From positions 1 to 64,000 of the forward strand of contig JANYAR010000016.1 in assembly GCA_025361185.1 (NCBI GenBank): 64,000 nucleotides of DNA. The letters are read 5' to 3'. Made by a program: the position numbers and the translations under genes. The notes beneath the pieces are model-generated. The model saw only the letters and a list, made by a program, of their open reading frames with translations, ran no database searches and was not told the DNA's origin. Positions 8,127 to 17,660 of the stretch are shown one piece after another (positions within the stretch are counted from its first letter, which is position 1; each line of letters opens with the position of its first letter). Origin of the DNA: Alphaproteobacteria bacterium (lineage in GTDB: Bacteria; Pseudomonadota; Alphaproteobacteria; Micropepsales; Micropepsaceae).

Positions 8127-9365
8127 TCAGACGGCGTCCAGCCGCTGGTCGGGCCGCATGCGGGTGGTCAGCGCCATGCCGACCAGCATCAGCACCATGC
8201 TGCCGACAAAGGGCAGCTGCCAATTGCCGGTCACATCGATCAAATAGCCGCCCACCACCGGGCTGATGATCGCTGCCAGTGCCGAGCCGGAATTCATGAT
8301 GCCGCTGGCAGTGCCTGATGCCTGCGGCGCGATATCCATGGGCACCGCCCACATCGGACCGATGGTCATCTCGGCGAAGAAAAATCCGGCCGACAGACAC
8401 AGCAGCGACACCATCAGGTCATGGCTGAACATCAGAGGAAGCAGCGACAGGCAGGTTGCGCCCATGCAGACCGCGACCATCTGGCTGCGGGCGCGGCGCA
8501 AATCGCCGGTGCGCGCATAGATGCGGTCGGTCACAATGCCGCCCAGTGAATCTCCGATCACACCTGCCAGAAAGACGCTGGAGGAAAAGAGCGCCGATTT
8601 TCCGAGATTCAGATTCTGGCTGTGCAGGAAATATTGCGGGATCCAACTCAGGAACAGCCACAGCGTCCAGCCATAACAGAAATAGACGATGGTGACCGGC
8701 GCCATGCGCTTGAACAGTGGTCCCCACGGCACCGCAAGTCCCTTTGGCTTGGGTGCGGGCAACGCGTCGCGTTCTTCCTGTGTCAGGCCCGGATGTTCTG
8801 ACGGGCTTTCCCGGAAGATGAGCATCCAGACGATCACCCAGACAAAGCTGATGGCGGCGCAGACAAAAAATGAGGCCCGCCAGCCATAGAGGCTCATGAC
8901 CACAACGATCAGTCCGGGCGCCAGCGCATTGCCCAGCCGGGCTGCGGCATGGGTGATGCCTTGCGCAAAGCCCCGGTCTTTGGCGGCGACCCAGCGCGCC
9001 ATGGCGGCGGTGGCGGCGGGAAAGGTCGCGCCTTCGCCCAATCCCAGCAGCAGCCGTGCCAACAACAGCGAGGCAAGTCCGCCCGCCAGCCCGGTCAGAA
9101 CCGTGGCCGAGGCCCAGATCAGGCTGCAGGCAATTAAAGTCCGGCGGGTGCCGAACCGGTCGCTGACCCAGCCGCCGATGATCTGGAAAACCAGATAGGG
9201 ATAGGCGAAAGCCGAGAAGACCAATCCGATCTGGGTCTTGGAAAGATGGAAGTCCTTGCCGAAGCCCACCGCCGCGGTGCTGACATTGACCCGGTCAATA
9301 TAGGTGATCAGGTACATCAGCGACAGCATCACCAGCACAATGCCGGTGGGACGAAAGAGCTTCAT
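8127..9365 (-). CDS. MFS transporter, anion:cation symporter (ACS) type
   Basis: 412 residues. The ATG at 9365 is chosen over a TTG six bases upstream because AAGG lies 7 bases before the ATG. Twelve hydrophobic segments are apparent. The first loop has IDRVNVSTAAVGF, and DRFGTRR near residue 70 is the MFS motif A region. This pattern belongs to the ACS family, whose members carry organic anions such as galactonate, glucarate, hexuronates and phthalate across the inner membrane by proton symport. It lies 83 bases downstream of the aminotransferase gene on the same strand and may be co-transcribed with it. The substrate is unknown; the neighbours suggest a small hydroxy acid or sugar acid. Confidence 0.85.
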   Translation of the reverse strand: MKLFRPTGIVLVMLSLMYLITYIDRVNVSTAAVGFGKDFHLSKTQIGLVFSAFAYPYLVFQIIGGWVSDRFGTRRTLIACSLIWASATVLTGLAGGLASLLLARLLLGLGEGATFPAATAAMARWVAAKDRGFAQGITHAAARLGNALAPGLIVVVMSLYGWRASFFVCAAISFVWVIVWMLIFRESPSEHPGLTQEERDALPAPKPKGLAVPWGPLFKRMAPVTIVYFCYGWTLWLFLSWIPQYFLHSQNLNLGKSALFSSSVFLAGVIGDSLGGIVTDRIYARTGDLRRARSQMVAVCMGATCLSLLPLMFSHDLMVSLLCLSAGFFFAEMTIGPMWAVPMDIAPQASGTASGIMNSGSALAAIISPVVGGYLIDVTGNWQLPFVGSMVLMLVGMALTTRMRPDQRLDAV

Positions 9366-9448
9366 GGCCAATCCTTCCGCGTCTTGAATTGCGCTTTTTT
9401 AGTTGGTCGCGCCGGCAGGCCCTTCGGGTTGCCGGCCGCTCGATATTA

Positions 9449-10690
9449 TTATGCGGTTTTTGCAGCACCGCTTTGTGACGGATGGCCGGCGAAATACTCC
9501 ATCGCGGCTTCTATCCCGCTGCCGGCCAGATTGACGCCTGCCAGTTTCAAACCCATCTCGCAGCCGGCCAGGGTGGCAAGCAGGGTCAGATCATTGCTGT
9601 TGCCCAGATGGCCGATGCGGAAGGTGCGTCCTTTGAGCTTGCCCAACCCCGCACCCAATGACAGGTCGAAGCGCTGCAGGATGGTCTTGCGCAACGCGTC
9701 GGCATCCACGCCGGCGGGAACGATGATGCCGGTCAGCACCGGGGAGTGAAGATCCTTGTCGGCGCACTGCACCGGCAAGCCCCAGCTTTGCACCGCGCTG
9801 CGCACACCGGCCGACCAACGCTTGTGGCGAGCGAAGATCGCATCCAGCCCTTCGGCTTCGATCATCTCCAGGGCTTCGTGCAGGCCGTAAAGCAGGTTGG
9901 TGGCGGGCGTATAGGGGAAATAGCCGGATCTGTTCATCTCCACGATTTCGTCCCATGCCCAATAGGATTTGGGAAGTTTCGCGGAGCGGGACGCCTCGAT
10001 GGCGCGCGGCGATAGCGCGTTGAATCCCAGGCCCGGCGGCAGCATCAGGCCCTTTTGCGAGCCGCTGATGGTGACATCTACGCCCCATTCGTCATGGCGG
10101 TAGTCCGCGCTGGCCAGGCCCGAGATGGTGTCCACGATCAGCAGCGCGGGATGTTTCGCTGCGTCGATTGCCTTGCGCACCGCTGCGATATCGGAGGTCA
10201 CGCCGGTGGAGGTCTCGTTATGGACCACGCATACCGCCTTGATGCGATGCTCCTTGTCTTTCTCAAGCCGCTCCTGGATCAGCGATGCCTGAGCGCCATG
10301 CCGCCAGCCGGGCGCTTCCGGCAGCTGCGCATCGCCGCCGCGCCATTCCAGAATTTCGGTCGACAGGCCGAGCCGCTTTGCCAGCCGCGCCCACAGCGCG
10401 GCAAACTGGCCGGTCTCGTACATCACCACATGGTCGCCGGGGCTCAGCACATTGACCAGGGCCGCCTCCCAGGCGCCGGTGCCCGAAGACGGATAGATCA
10501 CCACCGGATGGCTGGTCTTGAAAATGCGCTTGATGCCTGACGTCAGCTTCAGGCCCAAGGCACCGAATTCCGGCCCGCGATGGTCGATGGTGGGCAGGCT
10601 CAACGCGCGCAGAATGCGATCGGGCACCGGGCTGGGGCCGGGAATTTGCAGGAAATGATGACCCACAGGATGGAAATCGAGCGTCAGCAT
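9449..10690 (-). CDS. Class V aminotransferase, serine--glyoxylate / alanine--glyoxylate type
   Basis: 413 residues. The protein begins with the family signature (IPGPSPVPDRIL at 16-27, TIDHRGPEF at 34-42). PLP-site elements are visible: SSGTGAWEAAL near 68-78, HNETSTGV at 157-164, D187 in VDTISG, and the Schiff-base lysine K213 in SGSQKGL. Members transfer an amino group from serine or alanine to glyoxylate, giving glycine. The gene is divergent from the FAD/Fe-S 2-hydroxyacid dehydrogenase (117 bases apart by the start used). This supports a joint role in which glycolate or a similar acid is oxidised to glyoxylate and then transaminated (inference). Confidence 0.88.
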   Translation of the reverse strand: MLTLDFHPVGHHFLQIPGPSPVPDRILRALSLPTIDHRGPEFGALGLKLTSGIKRIFKTSHPVVIYPSSGTGAWEAALVNVLSPGDHVVMYETGQFAALWARLAKRLGLSTEILEWRGGDAQLPEAPGWRHGAQASLIQERLEKDKEHRIKAVCVVHNETSTGVTSDIAAVRKAIDAAKHPALLIVDTISGLASADYRHDEWGVDVTISGSQKGLMLPPGLGFNALSPRAIEASRSAKLPKSYWAWDEIVEMNRSGYFPYTPATNLLYGLHEALEMIEAEGLDAIFARHKRWSAGVRSAVQSWGLPVQCADKDLHSPVLTGIIVPAGVDADALRKTILQRFDLSLGAGLGKLKGRTFRIGHLGNSNDLTLLATLAGCEMGLKLAGVNLAGSGIEAAMEYFAGHPSQSGAAKTA

Positions 10691-10807
10691 GTGCGTCCCT
10701 AATCTTTGTGTTCTTTGGTCAAAATGCTATGGTTCCTGCACCGGAATTGCAAACTTCGCAAATTGGCAGCACCAAGCTGCCGCGCCCCTGTTAAGGCCCT
10801 ACCTCGC

Positions 10808-13800
10808 GTGCTGATCAAACCCGTGTCTGAGGGCAACGAAACCAGCGAGCTATTGTCGCGCCGCCTCAGCGCCGAAACCGAGGGCGAGGTGCTGTTCGAT
10901 ACCGGTTCGCGCGGCCGCTATGCCACCGACGCCTCGATCTATCAGATCATGCCGGTGGGCGTATTGGTGCCCCGCACGGACCGCGATGTGGCGATTGCCA
11001 TCGATATCGCGCGCGACCTGAAAGTGCCGGTGCTGCCGCGCGGCGCCGGCACCAGCCAGTGCGGCCAGACGGTTGGCGCCGCCCTGGTGATCGACAACAG
11101 CAAATATCGCCGCGCCATCCTGAATGTGGATACCGAAAATCGCACCGCCAAGGTCGAGCCGGGCCTGGTGCTGGACCATCTCAACGCCGCCCTGAAGAAA
11201 TATGGCTTGTGGCATCCGGTGGATGTCTCCACCAGCGCCCAGGCGACATTGGGCGGCATGGCGGGCAACAACAGTTGCGGTTCGCGCTCCATCGCCTATG
11301 GCAACATGGTGCATAATGTGGTGGGTGCCACCGCCTTTCTGTCCGATGGCACCGAGGCGGTGTTCGGCCCGGTCGGCGGCTTGAGCGGTCGCGCGGCGCA
11401 GATCGCCGCTTTCGTGCGCGATCTTGCGGCGCGCAACCAGGGCGAAATCGAGGCCCACTGGCCCAGAGTGCTGCGGCGGGTGGCGGGCTACAATCTCGAC
11501 ATCTTCGACAACCAGAATGAGCGTCCCTACACCAACGACGGCAGTGTGAACCTGGCGCATCTATTGGTCGGATCGGAAGGCACGCTGGCCTTCACCAAGG
11601 ATCTCACCCTCAAGCTTGTTCCTCTGCCGGGCAACAAGGTGCTGGGAGTGGTCAATTTCACCAGCTTCTATGCCGCGATGGACGCGGCCCAGCATATCGT
11701 CAAGCTCGGACCCAGCGCGGTGGAGCTGGTGGACCGGATCATGATTGAGCTGGCGCTATCGAACCCGGCCTTCCGCTCCACCATGGAAACGGCGCTGATT
11801 GGACGGCCTGAGGCCATCCTGCTGGTGGAATTTTCCGGCGAGGACAAGCCGGTGTTGGTGCGCAAGCTTGCGGACCTGGTGGCGCTGATGGGCGATCTGG
11901 GTCTGCCCGGCACTGTGGTGGAGATGCAAGCCGAGGCGCCGCAGAAAAACCTGTGGGAGGTGCGCAAGGCCGGCCTCAACATCATGATGAGCCTGAAGGG
12001 CGACGGCAAGCCGGTCAGCTTCATCGAGGATTGCGCCGTGCCGCTGGCGCACCTGGCGGAATATACCGCGGCGTTGACCGATGTTTTCACCCGCCATGGC
12101 ACACACGGCACCTGGTATGCGCATGCCTCGGTCGGCACGTTGCATGTGCGCCCGATTCTGGACATGCGGCGCGGTGGCGCCATCACGATGCGTAGCATCG
12201 CCGAAGAAGCCAGCGCCCTGGTGCGCAAATACAAGGGCGCCTTCAGCGGTGAGCATGGCGACGGGCTTTGCCGCGGCGAATGGATCGTCTGGCAGTTCGG
12301 GCCCAAGCTGAACGACGCCTTGCGTGCCATCAAGCAGGAAATGGATCCGGTTGGTCTGTTTAGTCCCAATCGCATTATCGATCCGCCGCGCATGGATGAT
12401 GCCGCGCTGTTCCGCTTTCCCCCGCCGGGCAGCGCGCACCCCTACACGGTGCGCCCCTTGAAGACGGCGCTGGATTGGTCGCACTGGGATGTCCAGAACG
12501 ATCCCGTCACCGAACAGACATCGGCGCCCGGCAGCGGCGGCGATGCGGCGCAAGGCTTCGCCAAGGCGGCGGAGATGTGCAACAACAACGGCCATTGCCG
12601 CAAATTCGACACCGGCACCATGTGCCCCAGCTATCGCGTCACCCGCGATGAGCAGCACGTCACCCGCGGCCGGGCCAATATGTTGCGGCTGGCGCTGTCG
12701 GGGCAGTTGGGCGAAGGCGCGCTGACCAGCCGGGCCATGCATGACACGCTTGATCTGTGTGTCTCCTGCAAAGGCTGCAAGCGCGAATGCCCCACCGGCG
12801 TGGATGTGGCCAAGATGAAGGTGGAGTTTCTCGTCCACTACAAAAAGCACCACGGCTTCACCTTGAAGGACCGTCTGGTCGCGCATCTGCCCGATTACGC
12901 CGATGCCGTCAGCCGCATTGCGGGGCTGGCGAACTTGCGCGATCGCGTGCCGGGATTGGCCTGGATCAGCGAAAAAATCACAGGATTTTCCGCCAAGCGT
13001 CCGCTGCCGCGCTGGCGCACCGACACATTCTGGAACGCGTATGACCCTGCGCTGTTCTCCAGCCGCGAGGAAGCGATTGCGGCGGCGCCCAAGGCGGCGG
13101 CCCTGTTCGTGGATACGTTCAACGGCACCTTTGAAAGCGAGAATGCGCATGCCGCGGCCCGCATTCTGAGGCGGGCGGGTTACACTTTATATCTTGTGCA
13201 AAAAGAGGGCGGTCAGCATTGCTGCGGCCGCACCTTCCTGGCAGCCGGAATGGTCGACAAGGCCAGGGCCAAATTGTCGGATTTGCTGGACGATGTTCTG
13301 CCGCTGGCGCGCGCGGGCGTGGCCATCGTGGGGCTGGAGCCGTCCTGTCTTTTGACCTTGCGCGATGAGGCCCTGGTTATGGGCTTTGGCGAGACGGCCA
13401 AGACGGTGTCCGCCCATGCTCTGCTGCTGGAGGAATTCCTGGCGCGCGAGGCCAGCGCGGGGCGCTTTGCGCTGCCGCTGAGGCCTGCTTCCGCGCCCAT
13501 TCTTCTGCATGGCCATTGCCACCAGAAAGCCTTCGGAGCGGTGGCGCCGATCCTGGAGGTCTTGCGCCTGATCCCGGGCGCCGAGCCGGAATTGATCGAG
13601 ACGTCCTGTTGCGGCATGGCCGGCAGCTTTGGCTATGACGCCGATCACTACGAAATTTCGATGCAGATGGCCGAACTCAGCCTCTTGCCGGCGGTGCGCA
13701 AGAGTCCGGGCGCAATCATCGTGGCCGACGGCACCAGCTGCCGTCATCAGATCGCCCATGGCGCGGGCCGCGATGCCCGTCATGTCGCGGTTCTATTGGA

Positions 13801-13822
13801 CGAGCTTTCCGGTCCCGCCTGA
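10808..13822 (+). CDS. FAD- and Fe-S-containing 2-hydroxyacid dehydrogenase (D-lactate/glycolate type)
   Basis: About 1004 residues. Domains in order: FAD-binding PCMH fold (PRGAGTSQCGQ near residue 78), FAD-oxidase C domain to about 530 (GEHGDGLCRGEW near 480), a ferredoxin-like domain with clusters at CNNNGHCRKFD-x-GTMCPS near 590 and CVSCKGCKRECP near 650, then two cysteine-rich CCG domains (HCCGRTF near 803, SCCGMAG near 932). This architecture matches large membrane-associated dehydrogenases that oxidise D-lactate, D-2-hydroxyglutarate or glycolate and pass electrons to quinone or cytochrome. The start is uncertain. The frame is open back to a TTG at 10706 and an ATG at 10724, but homology-like sequence starts near 10850. 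I used the GTG at 10808, which has AAGG 11 bases upstream. Confidence 0.87.
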   Translation: MLIKPVSEGNETSELLSRRLSAETEGEVLFDTGSRGRYATDASIYQIMPVGVLVPRTDRDVAIAIDIARDLKVPVLPRGAGTSQCGQTVGAALVIDNSKYRRAILNVDTENRTAKVEPGLVLDHLNAALKKYGLWHPVDVSTSAQATLGGMAGNNSCGSRSIAYGNMVHNVVGATAFLSDGTEAVFGPVGGLSGRAAQIAAFVRDLAARNQGEIEAHWPRVLRRVAGYNLDIFDNQNERPYTNDGSVNLAHLLVGSEGTLAFTKDLTLKLVPLPGNKVLGVVNFTSFYAAMDAAQHIVKLGPSAVELVDRIMIELALSNPAFRSTMETALIGRPEAILLVEFSGEDKPVLVRKLADLVALMGDLGLPGTVVEMQAEAPQKNLWEVRKAGLNIMMSLKGDGKPVSFIEDCAVPLAHLAEYTAALTDVFTRHGTHGTWYAHASVGTLHVRPILDMRRGGAITMRSIAEEASALVRKYKGAFSGEHGDGLCRGEWIVWQFGPKLNDALRAIKQEMDPVGLFSPNRIIDPPRMDDAALFRFPPPGSAHPYTVRPLKTALDWSHWDVQNDPVTEQTSAPGSGGDAAQGFAKAAEMCNNNGHCRKFDTGTMCPSYRVTRDEQHVTRGRANMLRLALSGQLGEGALTSRAMHDTLDLCVSCKGCKRECPTGVDVAKMKVEFLVHYKKHHGFTLKDRLVAHLPDYADAVSRIAGLANLRDRVPGLAWISEKITGFSAKRPLPRWRTDTFWNAYDPALFSSREEAIAAAPKAAALFVDTFNGTFESENAHAAARILRRAGYTLYLVQKEGGQHCCGRTFLAAGMVDKARAKLSDLLDDVLPLARAGVAIVGLEPSCLLTLRDEALVMGFGETAKTVSAHALLLEEFLAREASAGRFALPLRPASAPILLHGHCHQKAFGAVAPILEVLRLIPGAEPELIETSCCGMAGSFGYDADHYEISMQMAELSLLPAVRKSPGAIIVADGTSCRHQIAHGAGRDARHVAVLLDELSGPA

Positions 13823-13890
13823 GTAGCCAAAAGCGGCAAAAAACGGCATCATCCACCCAAACAAGCGTTATCGGCGCGAGAGGGAAAATA

Positions 13891-15684
13891 ATGAACCGGG
13901 GAAAATTGGCCGTTGTCATTCTGTTGGCGGGTATCGGCACAGGAGCCGCCGTGGCACAAGCGCCCGCGCCGCTGAACGGCACCACCATCGCGCCGCATCC
14001 ACTCCAGAGCTATACGGCGCTGACCGACACGGCTTTGCGCAACCCCGATCCGTCCGACTGGATCATGATGCGCGGCAATTATGAGGGCTGGGGCTTCAGC
14101 ACGCTCGATCAGATCAACAAAACCAACGTGAAGGGCCTGCAACTGGTGTGGGCGCGCACCATGGAGGCCGGCGTCAACGAGGCCACCCCCATCGTCTACA
14201 AGGGCGTGATGTTTTTGGGCAATCCCAATGACGTGATCCAGGCAATCGACGCCGCCAGCGGCAATCTGCTCTGGGAATATCGCCGCAACCTGCCGTCGCA
14301 ACAGGCCTTCCACAACAATTTCTGGGGCCAGCGCAAGCGCAGTGTCTTTCTCTATGACGACAAAGTCTACACGGTCACGCGTGACAATTTCCTCATGGCT
14401 CTGGATGCCAAGACCGGTAAGGAATTGTGGGAGTTCAATCGCGGCGGCGACCTTTATGTCACCAACACCACCGGGCCGATTGTGGTGAACGGCGTGGTGA
14501 TTGCGGGCAGCAACTGCCAGGAAGCGGCGCACGGCTGTTATGTCACCGGCAACGACGCGGCGACCGGCAAGGAATTGTGGCGCAACACCGTGATCCCCAA
14601 CAAGGGCGAGCCGGGGGACGAGACCTGGGGCGGCATGCCGTTCGAACAGCGCTGGATGACGGACGTCTGGGGTCCGATTACCTACGATCCCGAACTGAAC
14701 CTGGCCTTTTATGGCTCCAGCGGCGTGGGCCCTTCGTCGGACACCCAGCGTGGTGTGAAGGGCATAGCCACCCTGGCGGGCAGCAATACGCGTTTCGCCA
14801 TCGAGCCCAAGACGGGAAAGATCGTCTGGAAGCACCAGGTGTTTCCACAGGATAATGCGGACCAGGAATGCACCTTCGAGATGATGCCGATCACAACGAA
14901 GGTAGCACCCGATCCCAAGGCCAAAGGCATGATGGCGATTGGCCGCAAGGCCGCCACCGCCAGCCGCAGAACCCTGACCGGCGTGCCGTGCAAGACCTCG
15001 ATCCTGTGGAGTTTTGACGCCGCCAAGGGCGATTTCCTCTGGGCCAAGTCCACCGTCTTCCAGAATCTGGTCAAGGACATCGACACAAAGGGCAAGGTCA
15101 CGCCCAACCCCGACATGTTCATAACGGATTACACCAAGGCCTATCACCAATGCCCTACCCATGCGGGAGGGCGCGACTGGCCCTTCTCGGCCTACAGTCC
15201 GCAAACCAATGTGCTGTACGTGCAGCTGCAGAATCTCTGTGCCGACTATAAGGTGCGGGTCAACAACATCCCCAGCAAGCCGAGCGACCAGTACAATACC
15301 ATTGGCGCGCAGGTTCTTTCCGACGGCTCCACCAATATCGGACGGCTGGATGCCATCTCGGTGGAAACCGGCAAGACGGTGTGGAGCTGGGAGACGCCGG
15401 GATCCAACTATTCTCCCGTGCTGGCTACCGCCGGTGGTGTGCTGTTCAACGGTTCGATGGATCGCTATTTGCGGGCTTTCGATCAGAGCGACGGCAAGGT
15501 GCTGTGGCAGACGCGCCTGGGATCGCAGGTGTTCGGCGCCACCGTGACTTTCAAGGTTGCGGGGCGGCAATATATCGCGGTGGCGGCGGGCGGCGGCTTC
15601 AACAACGGGCCGGTTCAGCTTCGCCCCGATATCGACCAGCCCAGCGGTGGCAACATGGTCTATGTCTTCGCGTTGCCGCAATAA
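13891..15684 (+). CDS. PQQ-dependent dehydrogenase, methanol/ethanol family
   Basis: 597 residues with a Sec signal (residues 1 to about 23, ending AVAQ), so periplasmic. Propeller strands recur (GNLLWEYRR, TGKELWEFNR, TGKELWRN, TGKIVWKHQ, TGKTVWSWE). A Cys pair at NCQEAAHGC (about 210-217) takes the place of the usual vicinal disulphide region. At the active-site loop the sequence is QDNADQE, with D324 as the likely catalytic Asp and E326 at the +2 position, where lanthanide-type enzymes carry Asp. There is no heme domain, so a separate cytochrome c must accept electrons. The gene is 68 bases after the FAD/Fe-S dehydrogenase and 61 bases before a TonB receptor on the same strand. Confidence 0.88.
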   Translation: MNRGKLAVVILLAGIGTGAAVAQAPAPLNGTTIAPHPLQSYTALTDTALRNPDPSDWIMMRGNYEGWGFSTLDQINKTNVKGLQLVWARTMEAGVNEATPIVYKGVMFLGNPNDVIQAIDAASGNLLWEYRRNLPSQQAFHNNFWGQRKRSVFLYDDKVYTVTRDNFLMALDAKTGKELWEFNRGGDLYVTNTTGPIVVNGVVIAGSNCQEAAHGCYVTGNDAATGKELWRNTVIPNKGEPGDETWGGMPFEQRWMTDVWGPITYDPELNLAFYGSSGVGPSSDTQRGVKGIATLAGSNTRFAIEPKTGKIVWKHQVFPQDNADQECTFEMMPITTKVAPDPKAKGMMAIGRKAATASRRTLTGVPCKTSILWSFDAAKGDFLWAKSTVFQNLVKDIDTKGKVTPNPDMFITDYTKAYHQCPTHAGGRDWPFSAYSPQTNVLYVQLQNLCADYKVRVNNIPSKPSDQYNTIGAQVLSDGSTNIGRLDAISVETGKTVWSWETPGSNYSPVLATAGGVLFNGSMDRYLRAFDQSDGKVLWQTRLGSQVFGATVTFKVAGRQYIAVAAGGGFNNGPVQLRPDIDQPSGGNMVYVFALPQ

Positions 15685-15745
15685 TGAAGTTTGCCTTGAA
15701 GGGTGGTGACGGCTAGTTTCCGGCCGCTCAAAATCGGCCGGTTAC

Positions 15746-17632
15746 GTGAAAAAATTGTCAGACAGGATTGCCTGCATTTTTCTTTGTGGGGCTGCGTTTC
15801 TTGTCTGGACGGAAAAAGCTGGCGCCGCGCCGGAAAATATCATCGTCACCGCCACAAGGCTTGCCGATGAACAAGCCGGCAGCAATGTTTCCGTCATCGA
15901 CGCGGCGACCGCACGCAATCCCGGCAGCGTGGTGGACTTGCTGCGCGATATTCCCGGCGTGTTCGTGCAGCAATCCGGCGGGCGCGGCAGTGTGGTGTCG
16001 CTGTTCACCCGTGGCGCCAAGCCCAATTTCACCTTGGTGCTGCTGGACGGGGTCAAGGCCAACGACCCCACCAACACCCGCGGCGGCTCTTACGATTTTT
16101 CCACCCTGGATCTGAACGACATCGAACGCATCGAATTCGTGCGCGGTCCGGCTTCGGCGATCTACGGCTCTGACGCGGTGGGCGGGGTGATCAATATCAT
16201 CAGCCGGCGCGGTGGCGGCACACTGGATGCGGGATTGAAAGCGGAAGGCGGCAATTTCGGTTATGCCCGTATCGCAGGCCATGTCGGCGGTCCCGTCGGT
16301 GGCGCTACGGCGAATCTGGGTCTTTCCTATGCCGACAACGGCATGCCGGTGGACGGCAGTACTTTGAAAGGCACCAACCTGGACGCTAGCCTGGCCTTGC
16401 CCCAGATCGCAGGCACGTCCATCAGTTTCAATGGCCGCTATGGCGGCAGCATCGCGACATCGTTCCCCGATTCCAGCGGCGGTCCGCGCCTGGCCACGCG
16501 GCGCAGCCTGGATCATCGCGATATCGAGGAAGGCGTCTTCGGTGCCCATGCTACGCGCGATGTCGCGCGTTGGTGGAACATGACGCTGGATTACGGCTTT
16601 TACGATCGCGGTTCCAACGGCACGTCGCCCGGTGTGGCGCCCGGCGCACAGACTCCGTCCGGCATTCCCGCCAATGGTGATAATGCCCGTTTTACCCGTC
16701 ACCAGATCACCTGGACCAACCGGCTGACGCTGCTGCCGGAGCTGGAGGCTGCGCTGGGCGTGGACATGCAGGCCGAGCATGGCGTGGATGACGGCTTCCT
16801 TGCCTTCGGTCCGGCCAGGCTGCCCACCCATTTCGCCGTGAACCGCACCTTATGGGCCGGCTTTGCACAAGCGCGCTATCAAGTGACCCCGGCGTTCAGC
16901 CTTTCGGGCAGCGGACGCTATGACGATACGGGCGCCATGCATCATTTCAGTCCGCAACTGCGGGCGGACTATGCGCTCCCCGATTCCGGAACGCGGTTTC
17001 AAGTGAGTTGGGCCAAGGCCTACAAGCTGCCCAGCTTCTATGCCCTGGGCAATCCGATCGTCGGCGATCCCACGCTGAAGCCCGAAGACGCCGAGAATTT
17101 CGAAGGCGGGTTCACGCAGGATTTGTGGACACTGGGCCGCTGGAAGGTGGAAGGCTTCGCCACCAACTATCGCGACCTGATCGACTTTCGCCCCGGCGCA
17201 GTGCCCAAGCTGGTCAATCTGTCCACCGTTCATGTGCGCGGCCTTGAAACCTCGCTGGAGCTCGCATGGAGCACGCTGAGCGCGACACCGCGTCTGTCCT
17301 ACACCAACGCGCGCAACCAGCTCACGGGAGCGTCACTTCGTGATGTGCCGAGCTGGCTGGCGGGTGCAAGCCTGAACTGGAGGCCGGACCCGGCCTGGAA
17401 TGTCAGCTTCGATCTCAATCATGTCGGCAGGATGGTGGACAATTCCATACCCACCGCCGATGTGAACCTGCCGGGTCACGCGCGCGCCGACCTGGCGGTG
17501 GAATATAAGGTATTGCCCAACCTGGCTCTGCGCCTGGGGGTGGATAATATTTTCGACCGGCACTATGAGGATGTGGTCGGATTTTCGGCGCCCGGTGCGA
17601 TTGTGCGCGGAGCAATCAGCGCGACGCTCTAG
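15746..17632 (+). CDS. TonB-dependent outer-membrane receptor, BtuB/PqqU-size
   Basis: 628 residues from a GTG at 15746. A signal peptide (KKLSDRIACIFLCGAAFLVW..AGAA) is followed by a TonB-box-like ENIIVTATR, a plug domain to about residue 150 (DLLRDIPGVFVQQSG, RGPASAIYGSDAVGGVINII) and a 22-strand-type barrel ending in the family's GVDNIFDRHYEDVVGF. The length matches the vitamin B12 receptor BtuB and the PQQ receptor PqqU (YncD), and is shorter than siderophore receptors. It lies 61 bases after a PQQ dehydrogenase gene. That gap is too short for a cobalamin riboswitch and I see none, so PQQ or a metal complex is a reasonable alternative cargo (inference). Confidence 0.87.
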   Translation: MKKLSDRIACIFLCGAAFLVWTEKAGAAPENIIVTATRLADEQAGSNVSVIDAATARNPGSVVDLLRDIPGVFVQQSGGRGSVVSLFTRGAKPNFTLVLLDGVKANDPTNTRGGSYDFSTLDLNDIERIEFVRGPASAIYGSDAVGGVINIISRRGGGTLDAGLKAEGGNFGYARIAGHVGGPVGGATANLGLSYADNGMPVDGSTLKGTNLDASLALPQIAGTSISFNGRYGGSIATSFPDSSGGPRLATRRSLDHRDIEEGVFGAHATRDVARWWNMTLDYGFYDRGSNGTSPGVAPGAQTPSGIPANGDNARFTRHQITWTNRLTLLPELEAALGVDMQAEHGVDDGFLAFGPARLPTHFAVNRTLWAGFAQARYQVTPAFSLSGSGRYDDTGAMHHFSPQLRADYALPDSGTRFQVSWAKAYKLPSFYALGNPIVGDPTLKPEDAENFEGGFTQDLWTLGRWKVEGFATNYRDLIDFRPGAVPKLVNLSTVHVRGLETSLELAWSTLSATPRLSYTNARNQLTGASLRDVPSWLAGASLNWRPDPAWNVSFDLNHVGRMVDNSIPTADVNLPGHARADLAVEYKVLPNLALRLGVDNIFDRHYEDVVGFSAPGAIVRGAISATL

Positions 17633-17660
17633 GCTCTTTTAATTCCGCTCCGGCTGTCGC

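Noticed and set aside
15685-15745. Cobalamin riboswitch before the BtuB-size receptor
   Set aside because: The gap is only 61 bases and no B12-box or suitable folding is visible.
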